A stretch of 64,000 nucleotides of DNA, taken from NCBI RefSeq assembly GCF_001509555.1, contig NZ_LMAS01000012.1, forward strand, positions 1 to 64,000. Reading direction: 5' to 3'. The notes below the pieces were generated by a model. It was given only the letters and a program-made list of their open reading frames with translations. It was not told the DNA's origin and ran no database searches. The stretch comes from Bacillus sp. FJAT-29937 (GTDB lineage: Bacteria; Bacillota; Bacilli; Bacillales; Cytobacillaceae). The position numbers and the translations under genes are program-made. Below, piece by piece: positions 27,936-37,438 of the stretch. Numbering within the stretch: position 1 is the first letter of the stretch; each line of letters opens with the position of its first letter.

Positions 27936-28877
27936 ATGGTTGAAGAGGCTGGTAAAGCATCTGGCTTAGTCGCTACTTCAACAATTACTCATGCAACTCC
28001 TGCTGTATTTGCTTCCCACGTTGCTTCACGTGCAAATGAAGCGGACATCGCACCTCAATTGCTGGAAAATGATGTTGATGTCATTCTTGGGGGCGGGAAA
28101 AAGTATTTTCCAGAGTCCTTATTAAATGAAGCTAAAGCAAAGGGATATCAATTCGCTTCAAATAAGGAAGACCTTGCGAAAGTGAAAAAATCAAACAAGC
28201 TAATCGGGCTTTTCGCTGAAGATGGCATGGCACCAGAGCTGGATCGTGATGAGACTGATCAACCAATCCTATCTGAGATGACAGGATCAGCTTTAGATGT
28301 ACTTAAGAATGATAAGGACGGTTTCTTCTTAATGGTTGAAGGCAGCCAAATTGATTGGGCAGGTCATGATAATGATGCTGCTTGGGCAATGAAGGACAGC
28401 GAAGCGTTTGAAAAGGCAGTTGAAAAAGCGGTTGAATTTGCGAAAAAAGATGGCAACACATTAGTAGTCGTTGCAGGAGATCATGATACTGGCGGCATGT
28501 CAGTCGGCGGTTATGGCAAGGGTGATGCAAAGCTAGAGGTGCTGCGCCAAGTTACAGCAACTGGCGATTTTATGGAAAGCAAACTAAATGCTGACCGGAG
28601 TAATGTTAAAGAAATCGTTAAACAATATACGAACCTTGACCTAACTGATGCGGAAGCCGGAAGAATTAAAACAGCAAAAAGTCCATCAATGGCAATAAAC
28701 CAAATCGTTTCCGAGCGTGCAATCGTTGGATGGTCAAGCACTGGTCACACTGGTACAGATGTTCCGTTATATGCATTTGGACCAGGCTCTGATTTATTTA
28801 GAGGACTTCATGAAAATACTGATCTGCCTGTCTTAATGGGAGAAGCGATGAAGATCAAATTTACACCTGGAAAGTAA
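27936..28877 (+). pseudogene. N-terminally truncated alkaline phosphatase
   Basis: The 313 codons match the C-terminal two-thirds of PhoA/PhoB-type alkaline phosphatases: SGLVATSTITHATPAVFASH, DVILGGGKKYF, FLMVEGSQIDWAGHDND, VVAGDHDTGGMS and STGHTGTDVPLYAFGPG carry most metal ligands. The signal peptide and the segment with the nucleophilic serine (DSA) are missing, about 130 or more residues. The apparent ATG lies right after a REP-like hairpin and lacks a convincing ribosome binding site. A secreted phosphatase without signal and nucleophile cannot work, so this is a remnant, although the remaining frame is intact. Confidence 0.8.
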
Positions 28878-28886
28878 TTTTCCCCC

Positions 28887-28917
28887 GAAAGGAGCTGTGG
28901 TAATAACAGCTCCTTTC
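28887..28917 (+). terminator. terminator after the phosphatase remnant
   Basis: Perfect inverted repeat GAAAGGAGCTGT / ACAGCTCCTTTC followed by TATTTG, ten bases past the stop. Confidence 0.7.
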
Positions 28918-28981
28918 TATTTGCATTGAAAATAAGTTAGAACCCCTCAAACTGGGTGTTTCATCCCTTCCAAACTTGAAT

Positions 28982-29839
28982 TTAGTTTTCAAGTTCAAAT
29001 CCATTCACAAAATACCCCAACGTTTCAAGCTCATCCTCATTCAAGTCTCGATTGACAATCGTTTGATAGGCTGCCTTAATATCATCAAATCGGCCTTCGA
29101 ATTGTTCAGTTAAATTAGCAAAATTCCTTAACATTTTGGCTTCTTGCTGATATTCGTCCTTCGATACTGGTTTCCAATGAGAAAGGACGTAGGTTTCTGC
29201 ATCGAATTGGTCAAGTTTATCTAAAAGCTGAAGTGTTCCTTTTACGGTCAGATTGTTTTTACTAGAATAAAGGTTAGCGTAAATCGCATCCGCTAAAAAC
29301 AATATTTTTTCTTCTTTTATATACACAATCACAGAGTCTTGGGCATGATCTCCGCCAACATGCTCAATTTGACAAGTCACTTCCCCCAGGTCAATGTCTA
29401 TTCTTTTATCAAAAGTTACTTCTGGCAGGGTTATCGTAATATTCCTCTCACTTCCAAACTCTTTCTTTATAGCAGTTGAGCAAAATTCAATCTCCACACC
29501 CGACTTCACCCGTTCATCTAACGCTTCATCAGTCCATTCGAACGAAACAAGCTTTTCCATCTCATCTTTCGTTTGTTTGGAAGCAATAGAAATCATGTCT
29601 AATGCGGACAGTCCAAAAATATGATCCCAATGCCAATGTGTAAGCACTACTAAACTTGGCTCTGGAATATTATTTTTTTCTAACTCGCTAAGAAAATACC
29701 TCGCATGTGCTTCGGAATTGCCAGCGTCGATCATCAAAGTCCGTTTGTCTCCAATGACCACACCTAAAATAGGCCGATCAGTCTCCGAAACAGGTGTTTG
29801 ATACCAAAACCGATTACTAATTTTTTCCAATGTTTGCAT
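28982..29839 (-). CDS. metallo-beta-lactamase-fold hydrolase
   Basis: The 285-residue protein has the MBL signature LTHWHWDHIFGLSA near residue 65 (HxHxDH), EHVGGDHAQDSVIVY near 160 with the third His, a FLADAIYANL bridging Asp and a late LSHWKPV histidine. Substrate unknown; the fold includes lactonases, thioesterases and glyoxalase II. The ATG follows AGGAGGAATGTAA. A cre-like site lies about 100 bp upstream. It is divergent to the membrane protease gene. Confidence 0.8.
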   Translation of the reverse strand: MQTLEKISNRFWYQTPVSETDRPILGVVIGDKRTLMIDAGNSEAHARYFLSELEKNNIPEPSLVVLTHWHWDHIFGLSALDMISIASKQTKDEMEKLVSFEWTDEALDERVKSGVEIEFCSTAIKKEFGSERNITITLPEVTFDKRIDIDLGEVTCQIEHVGGDHAQDSVIVYIKEEKILFLADAIYANLYSSKNNLTVKGTLQLLDKLDQFDAETYVLSHWKPVSKDEYQQEAKMLRNFANLTEQFEGRFDDIKAAYQTIVNRDLNEDELETLGYFVNGFELEN

Positions 29840-29936
29840 TTACATTCCTCCTATTCACTATTCTTTTACATTTTTCGGTAATCATTCTGAAAAATCATTT
29901 TCCGTATTAGATTACTAAACCATAAGGCAAGCTTTA

Positions 29937-29950
29937 TGTAAACGTTTTAT
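29937..29950. promoter_or_regulatory. candidate cre site between the MBL hydrolase and protease genes
   Basis: TGTAAACGTTTTAT matches 13 of 14 positions of TGWAARCGYTWNCW. It lies between divergent genes, about 100 bp upstream of the hydrolase. Confidence 0.4.
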
Positions 29951-30032
29951 TATTAGCAATTTTGTTTTGGCAATTGTATAGTAGATTTATATTTATAATA
30001 AAGTCCGAATACATAACGGGAGGATTTTCGGA

Positions 30033-30803
30033 ATGAATCAGTTTGATAAAGACGAAATCGAGGATCAATTCGAAGAACCGCCAATAGAGGATTTCTTGCC
30101 AAATGAAGAGGATGAATGGCTAAGAGAAAGGCAGAAAAGGCGAAATTTATTTGTAAAAAGAACGATTTCGGTCGGTGTGGCGATTGCTTTATTAGTAAGC
30201 CTACTTCAAATTTGGCCGCAACTTTTTAATCTGTCATCGATAAATTTTTTACAGAAATCAGCTGAGCTTTCAAAACAGGAAGATATTCAGAAATATAAAG
30301 AAGCCGTTGTTACAGTTAACGACCAGAATTCCCGAGGAACCGGATTTAATATATCTGAAAATGGGTTAATCATTACGAACCACCATGTTGTTGATAACAT
30401 GTATCCAATAACAGTCACGTTCCCAAACGGAGAAATTTTCCAAGCAACCATTTTACAATCATATCCCGACATCGATCTTGCTTTTTTACATATAGAGGGT
30501 AAACACTTACCCGCACTTTCCTTAAGTCAACCTGATACATGGATTGTTTCTGATCAAATTTATGTGATTGGCAATCCGCTTTTGCACAATCAAATTGCTA
30601 TTGATGGAGAAATACTTGAGGGTTCAGATAAAAATGAAGATCTTAGGCTTTCATCACCTATTTATAACGGAAACAGCGGAAGTCCTGTTATCAATTTAGA
30701 AGGAAATGTAATTGGAGTTGTTTTTGCGATAACTACGAAGGATCAAATAGGACTTGCTATTCCTATTGAAAAGGTGCTGGAGAAGCTACCAGAAGGATAT
30801 TGA
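30033..30803 (+). CDS. membrane-anchored trypsin-like (S1C/DegP-type) serine protease without PDZ
   Basis: The 256-residue protein has an acidic cytoplasmic N-terminus, one membrane helix (SVGVAIALLVSLLQIW near 50-66) and a trypsin-like domain with the full triad: His in LIITNHHVVD, Asp in DIDLAFLHIEG and Ser in NGNSGSPVINLEG. There is no PDZ domain, unlike HtrA/DegP. It probably cleaves exported proteins outside the membrane. The 3' quarter of this gene is repeated in diverged form at 37439-37649. A terminator lies about 110 bp past the stop. Confidence 0.85.
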   Translation: MNQFDKDEIEDQFEEPPIEDFLPNEEDEWLRERQKRRNLFVKRTISVGVAIALLVSLLQIWPQLFNLSSINFLQKSAELSKQEDIQKYKEAVVTVNDQNSRGTGFNISENGLIITNHHVVDNMYPITVTFPNGEIFQATILQSYPDIDLAFLHIEGKHLPALSLSQPDTWIVSDQIYVIGNPLLHNQIAIDGEILEGSDKNEDLRLSSPIYNGNSGSPVINLEGNVIGVVFAITTKDQIGLAIPIEKVLEKLPEGY

Positions 30804-30910
30804 ATTTTTACGGCAACCCTATCAGGGAAAAGTAAAAATTGGATTAATCGAATTTTGCTAAGATGGTTGCTATTTTTTTCATTGTTCAGTTTTTTCTCAT
30901 AGATATTAAT

Positions 30911-30947
30911 AGGATTGGACTACTCCATAATCTGAGTGCCCAATCCT
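30911..30947. terminator. terminator between protease and convergent MFS gene
   Basis: Inverted repeat AGGATTGG / CCAATCCT followed by TTTTTC on the plus strand. It lies between two convergent genes and may serve both. Confidence 0.7.
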
Positions 30948-31040
30948 TTTTCAATTTCCAATATTGTAATCTTTCCATAATTAATCATATTAACATTCCA
31001 ATAATTATTCAAATATATTTCAGATAGTGATCAATTTACA

Positions 31041-32339
31041 TTATACACTTTTTACATCTGGATTTAGTGGATCGATTGGGATGTCCGTGTCATCCTCTAG
31101 CTGCTTAGAAGGATCAATCCTAAATGTGACAATAATTCCCGCAACAAGCAAGACGATAGACATGATAAAAGGTACCTGCCAGTTTCCTGAGACCGCAATT
31201 AAGAAACCGAATGCAACCGGTGACAGCATCCCTGCCACACCAAAGCCTGTATTCATCATTCCACTAGCTGTGCCTGAGTGTTTAGGGGCAATATCCATTG
31301 GAATCGCCCATAAAACAGCATTACACAATTCCAGGAAAAAGAAAGCAAGACTCATCGAAATGGCTATAAAAGTCAGATTGTGCACAAATAAGGTAGGTAA
31401 TAGGAAGATGAATGAACCTGATAATCCGACGATTAATAACGATCGGCGTGCCAATTTCAAATTATTCGTCTTACGATAAATTCGATCTGATATGACGCCT
31501 CCCAACGTATCTCCGATTACTCCAGACATTAGGATTCCAGCTGCAAATAGCGCTGAAGCTTTAATATTTAAGCCGTAAGCTGTGTATAGAAAGGAAGGCA
31601 GCCAAGTTAAATACACCCATAATGTCCATCCATAGCAAAAGTCAACAAATGTAACGGGAAGAATTCTTTTGGACAGTTTTTTCCATGGTACCTTGATTTT
31701 TGCCTTTTCACTTTTCGTCACATAGGCAGGCAGTTTTTCAAGCTCCTCCGATGTCATCTTTGGGTGATCTTTCGGATTGTCTCGAAAATACCACATCCAC
31801 ACAACCATCCACACAAGACTGATAATACCCATTATGACAAACGATTCACGCCAGCCAAAGGCTACGATCAATAAAGCAATAAGGGGCGGTGCTACTGCAT
31901 TTCCGAGCCGGGAAGCAGAATGAACAATTCCCTGCGCATATCCGAACTTTTCTTTAGGCAGCCATTGAGCCATCGCTCTCGTTGCTGTAGGAAATGCGGC
32001 TCCTTCCCCAAGACCAAGACCAACTCGTGCCAAAATGGCAGTGAACATTCCTGTGATCATTCCTGTAAATAGGGTCGTCAATGACCAAATCGCTCCAACG
32101 AAGGTCAATGTTTTACGAGGACCTACCTTATCCCCGATCCATCCGCCAAAAATCTGTAAAAATGCATAAGGATAAGCAAACGCAGATAATATGATTCCCA
32201 TTTCAGTCGTGGATAGCTGGAGATCTTTTTGAATAAACGGAGCAGCCGTGGCAATATTGACTCTATCAATATATGTGATAAAATACATAGCACATAGAAG
32301 AAATAACACTTTGTTTCCAACAGTGATTTTTTTCTTCAT
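31041..32339 (-). CDS. MFS transporter of the ACS (anion:cation symporter) family, possible sulfoacetate carrier
   Basis: The 432-residue protein has 12 helices and ACS-family motifs: FITYIDRVNIATAAPFI at helix 1, GGWIGDKVGPRKT in loop 2-3, and GLGEGAAFPTATRAMAQWLP. ACS members carry hexuronates, tartrate, 4-hydroxyphenylacetate and similar acids; SauU, the sulfoacetate importer of Cupriavidus, is an MFS protein. It is the last gene on the strand after SucCD-like ligase genes, 206 bp from them, with a cre-like site in the gap. The substrate is inferred from context. Confidence 0.8.
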   Translation of the reverse strand: MKKKITVGNKVLFLLCAMYFITYIDRVNIATAAPFIQKDLQLSTTEMGIILSAFAYPYAFLQIFGGWIGDKVGPRKTLTFVGAIWSLTTLFTGMITGMFTAILARVGLGLGEGAAFPTATRAMAQWLPKEKFGYAQGIVHSASRLGNAVAPPLIALLIVAFGWRESFVIMGIISLVWMVVWMWYFRDNPKDHPKMTSEELEKLPAYVTKSEKAKIKVPWKKLSKRILPVTFVDFCYGWTLWVYLTWLPSFLYTAYGLNIKASALFAAGILMSGVIGDTLGGVISDRIYRKTNNLKLARRSLLIVGLSGSFIFLLPTLFVHNLTFIAISMSLAFFFLELCNAVLWAIPMDIAPKHSGTASGMMNTGFGVAGMLSPVAFGFLIAVSGNWQVPFIMSIVLLVAGIIVTFRIDPSKQLEDDTDIPIDPLNPDVKSV

Positions 32340-32406
32340 CCCCTTGCCTCCCTAAGTCTTGTTTATGCTTCTAATCTTCCAGATCACATATTAACTCTTT
32401 TTAATT

Positions 32407-32438
32407 CGGACCCCTGCCTCATTATCGGCAGGGATCCG
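32407..32438 (-). repeat. hairpin in the leader of the MFS gene
   Basis: Inverted repeat CGGACCCCTGCC / GGCAGGGATCCG (one mismatch, eight-base loop) between the ligase and MFS genes. No T-run follows on the minus strand, so it may be an attenuator core or mRNA-processing site. Confidence 0.45.
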
Positions 32439-32494
32439 CTCAGCTTTTTCGGAACTTTTTATCATTCAGATTGACTAAATCGTATCAAAATAAA

Positions 32495-32508
32495 TTTAAG
32501 CGCTTACA
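32495..32508. promoter_or_regulatory. candidate cre site upstream of the MFS gene
   Basis: TTTAAGCGCTTACA matches 13 of 14 cre positions. It lies 156 bp upstream of the MFS start and just past the SucD-like gene. Confidence 0.45.
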
Positions 32509-32545
32509 TTATAATGATCGTTTTTTTTCATTTTCAATAATCGGC

Positions 32546-33439
32546 TCAAAGCTTGTTGCTAACTAAAATGGAGTCAAGAAGCTTTCCGACATTTCTTGGA
32601 CGTTCTGCAATAAATGCACCTGCTTTTTTTAGTGCAGCAATTTTATCTTTCACTGTTCCTTTTCCTGCCGTTACAATGGCTCCGGCATGCCCCATCTTCA
32701 TTCCTTCTGGTGCGGTCCTCCCACCTAAAAAGGCAACGAGCGGCTTCGTAAAGACTTTATTCTCAATTGCTTCAGCCACTTCTTCTTCCATCGTTCCACC
32801 GAGTTCACCAATCATCACAACCGCATCTGTTTCCGGGTCTTCCTGATATAATGGCAGAACTTCAGCAAATCTAGTCATTGGAACAGGATCCCCCCCGATT
32901 CCAATTAATGATGAGCAACCAAATCCTGCTCGAACGACCTCAGCTGTTACTTCATTTGTTAATGAACCGCTCCTTGTCATAATCCCTATGCGGCCAGGAC
33001 GATAAACACGTTCTAGCCAATACGGGAAAAAGCCCATCATTGCCTGACCCATGGAAATAATGCCTGATGTATTGCCGCCAATCACCATGGCACCAGCCAG
33101 TCGGGCAGCTCTCCTCATCTGCATAGCATCATGCAATGGAATCCCATCACATAAAATAACTACTTTCTTAATTCCTGCATCAAGCGCTTCCATTAATGCA
33201 TCCTTAGCAAATCTAGGAGGAACAAATAAGAGTGAAGCATCTACTGGAATATCAGCTACAGCACGGCCAACTGTATGGTATACAGGGACTCCTGCTGCAT
33301 ATTGCCCTTCCCTGCCTGGTGTTACACCTGCAACCACATTTGTTCCGTAATCAATCATATGCTGTGTCCAAAATGCACCTTCCTTCCCCGTAATTCCCTG
33401 CACCAATACTCGTGTACACCCATCTAAAATAATGCTCAA
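32546..33439 (-). CDS. SucD-like acid-CoA ligase alpha subunit (non-canonical)
   Basis: The 297-residue protein has the succinyl-CoA synthetase alpha fold: CoA-binding GITGKEG at 15-21, ILCDGIPLHD near 95-104, GIMTRSGSLTNE near 152-163 and the phospho-histidine H251 in MGHAGAIVTAGKG. With its beta partner it makes or uses an acyl-CoA coupled to ATP. It overlaps the beta gene by four bases. It is not beside TCA-cycle or topA-dprA genes where housekeeping sucD sits, and it is next to an acylating aldehyde dehydrogenase, so a different acid (for example sulfoacetate, as in SauCD/SqwKL) is likely. That substrate is inference. Confidence 0.82.
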   Translation of the reverse strand: MSIILDGCTRVLVQGITGKEGAFWTQHMIDYGTNVVAGVTPGREGQYAAGVPVYHTVGRAVADIPVDASLLFVPPRFAKDALMEALDAGIKKVVILCDGIPLHDAMQMRRAARLAGAMVIGGNTSGIISMGQAMMGFFPYWLERVYRPGRIGIMTRSGSLTNEVTAEVVRAGFGCSSLIGIGGDPVPMTRFAEVLPLYQEDPETDAVVMIGELGGTMEEEVAEAIENKVFTKPLVAFLGGRTAPEGMKMGHAGAIVTAGKGTVKDKIAALKKAGAFIAERPRNVGKLLDSILVSNKL

Positions 33440-34560
33440 TTCTTTCCACCTCCAGCTAATGCTATTGCTGTGATTACAGCTTCTTCCGTATCCGTTAGCG
33501 GATTTAGCCCCGCGCTCCGAAGAAGTTCATGAGCTTCTTCTTCTCCCGTCCCTCGAATCGCCGTAATAATTGGAAAGTCTGGCTTTAACTCTTTAATTGC
33601 ATCAACAACCCCTTTTGCCATCACATCGGCTCTGGCAATTGTACCAAATGTGACAATCAGCAAGACTTTAATGTCATTTTTCATCATAATCTCCATGGCC
33701 TTCTGTGCCTTATGGTAATTAGGACCGCCAAATTCGAGATAATTAGCGACACTCCCGCCATAATCATTTACAAGGTCAAAGACCGTGTTTGTTAATCCAG
33801 CTCCTGCACACATCAAGCCGATATTGCCATCGAACTGGAGATAAGGGATTCCTTCCTGTGCCGCTTCATATTGAGCATCGTTTTCAAAATACTCCCTAGT
33901 CATAGAAAACTGTGGGTGTCGAAACAATGCATTGTCATCAATGCTTACTTTTCCGTCACCCGCTATGAAACTTCCTTCCTTTGTAATCATCAAAGGGTTA
34001 ATTTCCACCAATTCCAATTCATATTTTTGAAAAACATCGTATAAGTTTAATAGAATCTTTGTTCCTTGCCCAATCATTTCCTGCTGGATGCCCAAATCGT
34101 ATAGCAGACTTCTAGCTTGATAGGGTAAAAGTCCAACGGATGGGTCTACGAATGTCTTTTTGATTTGCTCAGGCATCGTTCTTGCAATTTCTTCGATATC
34201 AATTCCGCCTTCTGCACAAGCCATGATCATCGCAAATCCTGTTAAGGGATCTGCAGTGATCGACACATACAGTTCTTTCTCAATGTTAATCGCCTCTTCA
34301 ATTAATAAGTACGGCATGTTTTTCGCCCGTGAGAATATTCCCTCAGCATTCTCTTGAATCGCATCCTGCTCTGTTACAAGCTTAATTAACCCTGCTTTCC
34401 CTCTTCCTCCATGAAGAACCTGTGCTTTTAATACGCAAGGAAGGCCTACTGCTTTTACCGCATTTTCAGCTTCCTCTTTATTCTCAATTAACGTCCTGTT
34501 CGGAACAGGAATTGAGCTTTCTTCAAATATGTCTTTAGCTTGGTACTCAAATAATTTCAT
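33436..34560 (-). CDS. SucC-like acid-CoA ligase beta subunit (non-canonical)
   Basis: The 374-residue protein is an ATP-grasp beta subunit: MKLFEYQAKDIF start, LKAQVLHGGRGKAGLIK near 45-60, EINPLMITKEGSFIAGDGKVSID near 210-230 and GLMCAGAGLTN followed by DLVNDYGG and LEFGG near 265-290. It binds nucleotide and phosphate and forms the acyl phosphate with the alpha subunit. Stop and start of the two subunit genes overlap (ATGA). The gene follows the aldehyde dehydrogenase by 18 bp, so all three are one transcript. Confidence 0.82.
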   Translation of the reverse strand: MKLFEYQAKDIFEESSIPVPNRTLIENKEEAENAVKAVGLPCVLKAQVLHGGRGKAGLIKLVTEQDAIQENAEGIFSRAKNMPYLLIEEAINIEKELYVSITADPLTGFAMIMACAEGGIDIEEIARTMPEQIKKTFVDPSVGLLPYQARSLLYDLGIQQEMIGQGTKILLNLYDVFQKYELELVEINPLMITKEGSFIAGDGKVSIDDNALFRHPQFSMTREYFENDAQYEAAQEGIPYLQFDGNIGLMCAGAGLTNTVFDLVNDYGGSVANYLEFGGPNYHKAQKAMEIMMKNDIKVLLIVTFGTIARADVMAKGVVDAIKELKPDFPIITAIRGTGEEEAHELLRSAGLNPLTDTEEAVITAIALAGGGKN

Positions 34561-34578
34561 AATCAGTATCCCTCCTCT

Positions 34579-36018
34579 TTAACGGCCATATTTTTGCCAA
34601 TACGTACTCCACAGTTCTTCATCAGTAGGTACCACTTCTGGAATAACACGTGAAACCTTTGTGATATTCAAGAAATGCTTATAAGATAAGTTATCCCCGA
34701 TATTATTTCCGGCCCATGAGCCGCCACCCATTGATAGGGTAAAATTAAGGCCGTTATTGAAGCTTCCTCCGTTCCCATATACTTGCACTTGGTTAATTAA
34801 CAATCGACACACATCAATCTCCAAACCAATCTGCTCTATATGGGATTCATCAGTCGTATGCAGCCCGCAAGAGTGGCCTCTACCTTGGTATTGAAGGATT
34901 TCTTTTGTCAGCTCTAATGCTTCACTAAAATTAGCAGCCTTATAAACTGTTAAGACGACTGCTAGTTTTTCTCCAGAGAAAGGAAACTCTTTCCCGATAC
35001 CCGTTTCTTTCACCATAAAAAACTTTGCATTTTTCGATTCGACACTTTCCAGGCCAGCCTCTTGCGCCAATACGTAAGGATCTTTCGCCACCGTTTTGCT
35101 ATTTCGTTTTCCGTCTATCCACATGGCATCTTGAAGCAGCGTTTTCTCTTTTTCGTTACAGAGGTAGCCTCCCTCTTTTTGCAATGCGGCGATCATGTCG
35201 TCATAAACAGCGGCTTCAATCACTAACGAGTTATCATTGGAACAGCTAGTTGCATTATCAAAGGTTTTACTTAAATAAATTTTCCGGGCTGCTTCTTCAA
35301 TATTGGCCGTTGCGTCAACAATCGATACAACGTTTCCAGCTCCGACACACGCATTAGGTTTCCCGGAAGTTTGGCCGTTGTACACATTATTGGCAGACCC
35401 TGTTACCGTGATGAAATCAGCCTGGCTCATTAGTTCTTTTGTAATGGCTTTGTTGACTGGCGGCGGCAAAACTTGAAAAAGGTCAAGAGGAGCACCGATT
35501 TTTTCAAATTCTTTATGAATATATTGCATCAGCAATTGACTTGTAGTTAATCCTTTTGGTGAGGGGGCAATGATAATCGCATTTCGGCCTTTTAGAGCCA
35601 TCATGGCGATATTGGCTGGTGTAGCACCAGGATTTGTGGAAGGGACAACAGCTGCGACAACTCCTACAGGCTTTGCTATTTCGGTGATTCCTTTAGCAAC
35701 GTCAACGTTTATAACGCCTACTGATTTGACCCCTTTTAAATCACGAAGAGTTCCAAGCGTTTTACGCCGCTTTTTCGTTACTTTGTCCTCATAACAACCC
35801 AAGCCTGTTTCCTTTAGTGCCAGTTCTGCTAATGCCTCTGCATGGCCTGGTTTGTAGATTGCCCAGGCAACTGCTTGAACCACTTCATCCACTTGTTCCT
35901 GGCTATACTCATTGAATGTTTTCATCGCTGCCCTGGCTTTTTGCATCATGTCTGAAATAACTTCCTTCACATCGGCTACATCTGCGTTTTGCACATAATC
36001 TTTTATATTCTTTGTCAT
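34579..36018 (-). CDS. CoA-acylating aldehyde dehydrogenase, candidate sulfoacetaldehyde dehydrogenase (SauS/SqwD-like)
   Basis: The 479-residue protein is an acylating ALDH: VVPSTNPGATPANIAM at 124-139, the nucleotide-site VTGSANNVYNG, catalytic Cys259 in NATSCSNDNS, and GYQGRGHSCGLH-like LQYQGRGHSCGLHTTDE late in the chain. It interconverts an aldehyde, NAD(P)+ and CoA with an acyl-CoA. The pairing with a SucCD-like ligase and an MFS anion transporter matches sulfoacetate or sulfoacetaldehyde pathways (SauS with SauCD in Bilophila, SqwD with SqwKL in sulfo-TK clusters). Succinate semialdehyde or malonate semialdehyde dehydrogenases are alternatives. First gene of the operon. Confidence 0.8.
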   Translation of the reverse strand: MTKNIKDYVQNADVADVKEVISDMMQKARAAMKTFNEYSQEQVDEVVQAVAWAIYKPGHAEALAELALKETGLGCYEDKVTKKRRKTLGTLRDLKGVKSVGVINVDVAKGITEIAKPVGVVAAVVPSTNPGATPANIAMMALKGRNAIIIAPSPKGLTTSQLLMQYIHKEFEKIGAPLDLFQVLPPPVNKAITKELMSQADFITVTGSANNVYNGQTSGKPNACVGAGNVVSIVDATANIEEAARKIYLSKTFDNATSCSNDNSLVIEAAVYDDMIAALQKEGGYLCNEKEKTLLQDAMWIDGKRNSKTVAKDPYVLAQEAGLESVESKNAKFFMVKETGIGKEFPFSGEKLAVVLTVYKAANFSEALELTKEILQYQGRGHSCGLHTTDESHIEQIGLEIDVCRLLINQVQVYGNGGSFNNGLNFTLSMGGGSWAGNNIGDNLSYKHFLNITKVSRVIPEVVPTDEELWSTYWQKYGR

Positions 36019-36248
36019 ACTTTACCCTCCATCCCTTTCATTTTCCTATTAAATCTCCATCCAATGTCTTCATAAGGTCTTCAGACTTAAATATTTTGGA
36101 AGCCTGCCTCCTTATGGTAATTCAATTACCTTATATTTTTCAATATATTTCAAATATTTAATATATTTTGATAATTTATTACATTTATAAAATATATTTA
36201 TGAATCCAACCCTTCCCGGATCTATAAGCTTTTTCAATTCATAAAAAA

Positions 36249-36271
36249 AACAGACACCTGAATGTCCGTTT
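36249..36271 (-). terminator. terminator of the LysR gene
   Basis: AACGGACA / TGTCTGTT hairpin followed on the minus strand by eight T, ten bases past the LysR stop. It insulates the operon downstream. Confidence 0.8.
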
Positions 36272-36280
36272 TTATTTCTT

Positions 36281-37207
36281 TTACAATTGGGATGTCTCGC
36301 CTTTCATACCGTAATAGTTATGAAGAAATGTAAGAAAGGATTTACTAGTAGATGTTAGCTTTTTCTCGTCATAAACAGTATAAAAATTTCGTTTTAAATT
36401 CATTCCCACAATCGAAAATTGCCTAAGTGTTTTCAAACGAAGTTCGTGTTGGACAGAAGCTTTAGAAATAATGGAAAAACCCATACCTGATTCGACTGCT
36501 GATTTAATAGACTGGGTGTTGTCAAGTTCAAGTATGATCTGAAGCTTTTCAGGGTTTAGCTTGTTGTGCCGCAGCTGTTCCTCAATGACCTGTCTTGTGC
36601 CTGAACCTGCTTCCCGCAATATTAAGGGAAGAGAGAATATATGATCCAAGCTGATGCATTGTTGCTGATGATCCAAATGTGGATGGGTAGATTCATTCGA
36701 TGCGATAAGGATTAGCTCATCCTCAAAAAAAGGACGCTGACGATATTTTGGGTAAGTTATCATCGATTGGACAAAAGCAAGATGGATTTCGTCATTTACT
36801 AGTTTCTCAATAACTTGGTCTGAATTGTAGATTTCTAAGATGATCGTTACATTTGGATAATCCTTTTTGTATTTTCCTAAAGCATGAGGCAGGATATGCT
36901 CTCCAATAGTTATGCTGGCTCCGATGTTTAGAACTCCATAATGCGAATCTGATAGAAGGGCAATCTCCTGTTCTGTCTGATGAATGATTCTGAATATTTT
37001 CTCCGCAGAATCTAATAGAATTAGTCCTGCTGGGGTCAAATCGACTTTTCTTGTCGTCCGCTTAAAAAGTTTAACATTAAGTGATTCTTCAAGCTGCCGA
37101 ATTTGCAAACTTATACTCGGTTGGGACATATGTAGTGCTTTGGCTGTTTCAGAAAAGTTTTTTTTCTTTGCTGCCATATGAAACACTTTAAGATTTTCAA
37201 AGTTCAA
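36281..37207 (-). CDS. LysR-family transcriptional regulator
   Basis: The 308-residue protein has a standard LysR N-terminus (MNFENLKVFHMAAKKKNFSE, then TAKALHMSQPSISLQIRQLE and FKRTTRKVDLTPAG) and a type 2 periplasmic-binding effector domain from about residue 90. It resembles CysL/CbbR-type members in the N-terminal wording. It is encoded on the same strand upstream of the aldehyde dehydrogenase operon, separated by a terminator and an AT-rich gap where LysR sites may lie. It probably controls that operon with a sulfonate or acid as inducer; this is inference. Confidence 0.85.
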   Translation of the reverse strand: MNFENLKVFHMAAKKKNFSETAKALHMSQPSISLQIRQLEESLNVKLFKRTTRKVDLTPAGLILLDSAEKIFRIIHQTEQEIALLSDSHYGVLNIGASITIGEHILPHALGKYKKDYPNVTIILEIYNSDQVIEKLVNDEIHLAFVQSMITYPKYRQRPFFEDELILIASNESTHPHLDHQQQCISLDHIFSLPLILREAGSGTRQVIEEQLRHNKLNPEKLQIILELDNTQSIKSAVESGMGFSIISKASVQHELRLKTLRQFSIVGMNLKRNFYTVYDEKKLTSTSKSFLTFLHNYYGMKGETSQL

Positions 37208-37438
37208 CCGTTGTGTCCTCCCTTATCTAACACTTTCGATTTCCACATTAGCCATCTGCCCCTATTAACTAATGGTAAGTGACTACCTAAAATAATCAGA
37301 CAGCTCTTTCCAATATGGACAAGTCTGACTGATTTTCTATAGTTCAATAATAGTAAGTATAGCTTTATTCAGTTCAAACATATGTTGACACCTTATATTG
37401 TAACTTATTATTTAGATAATTCAATTATTTGTTGTTGC

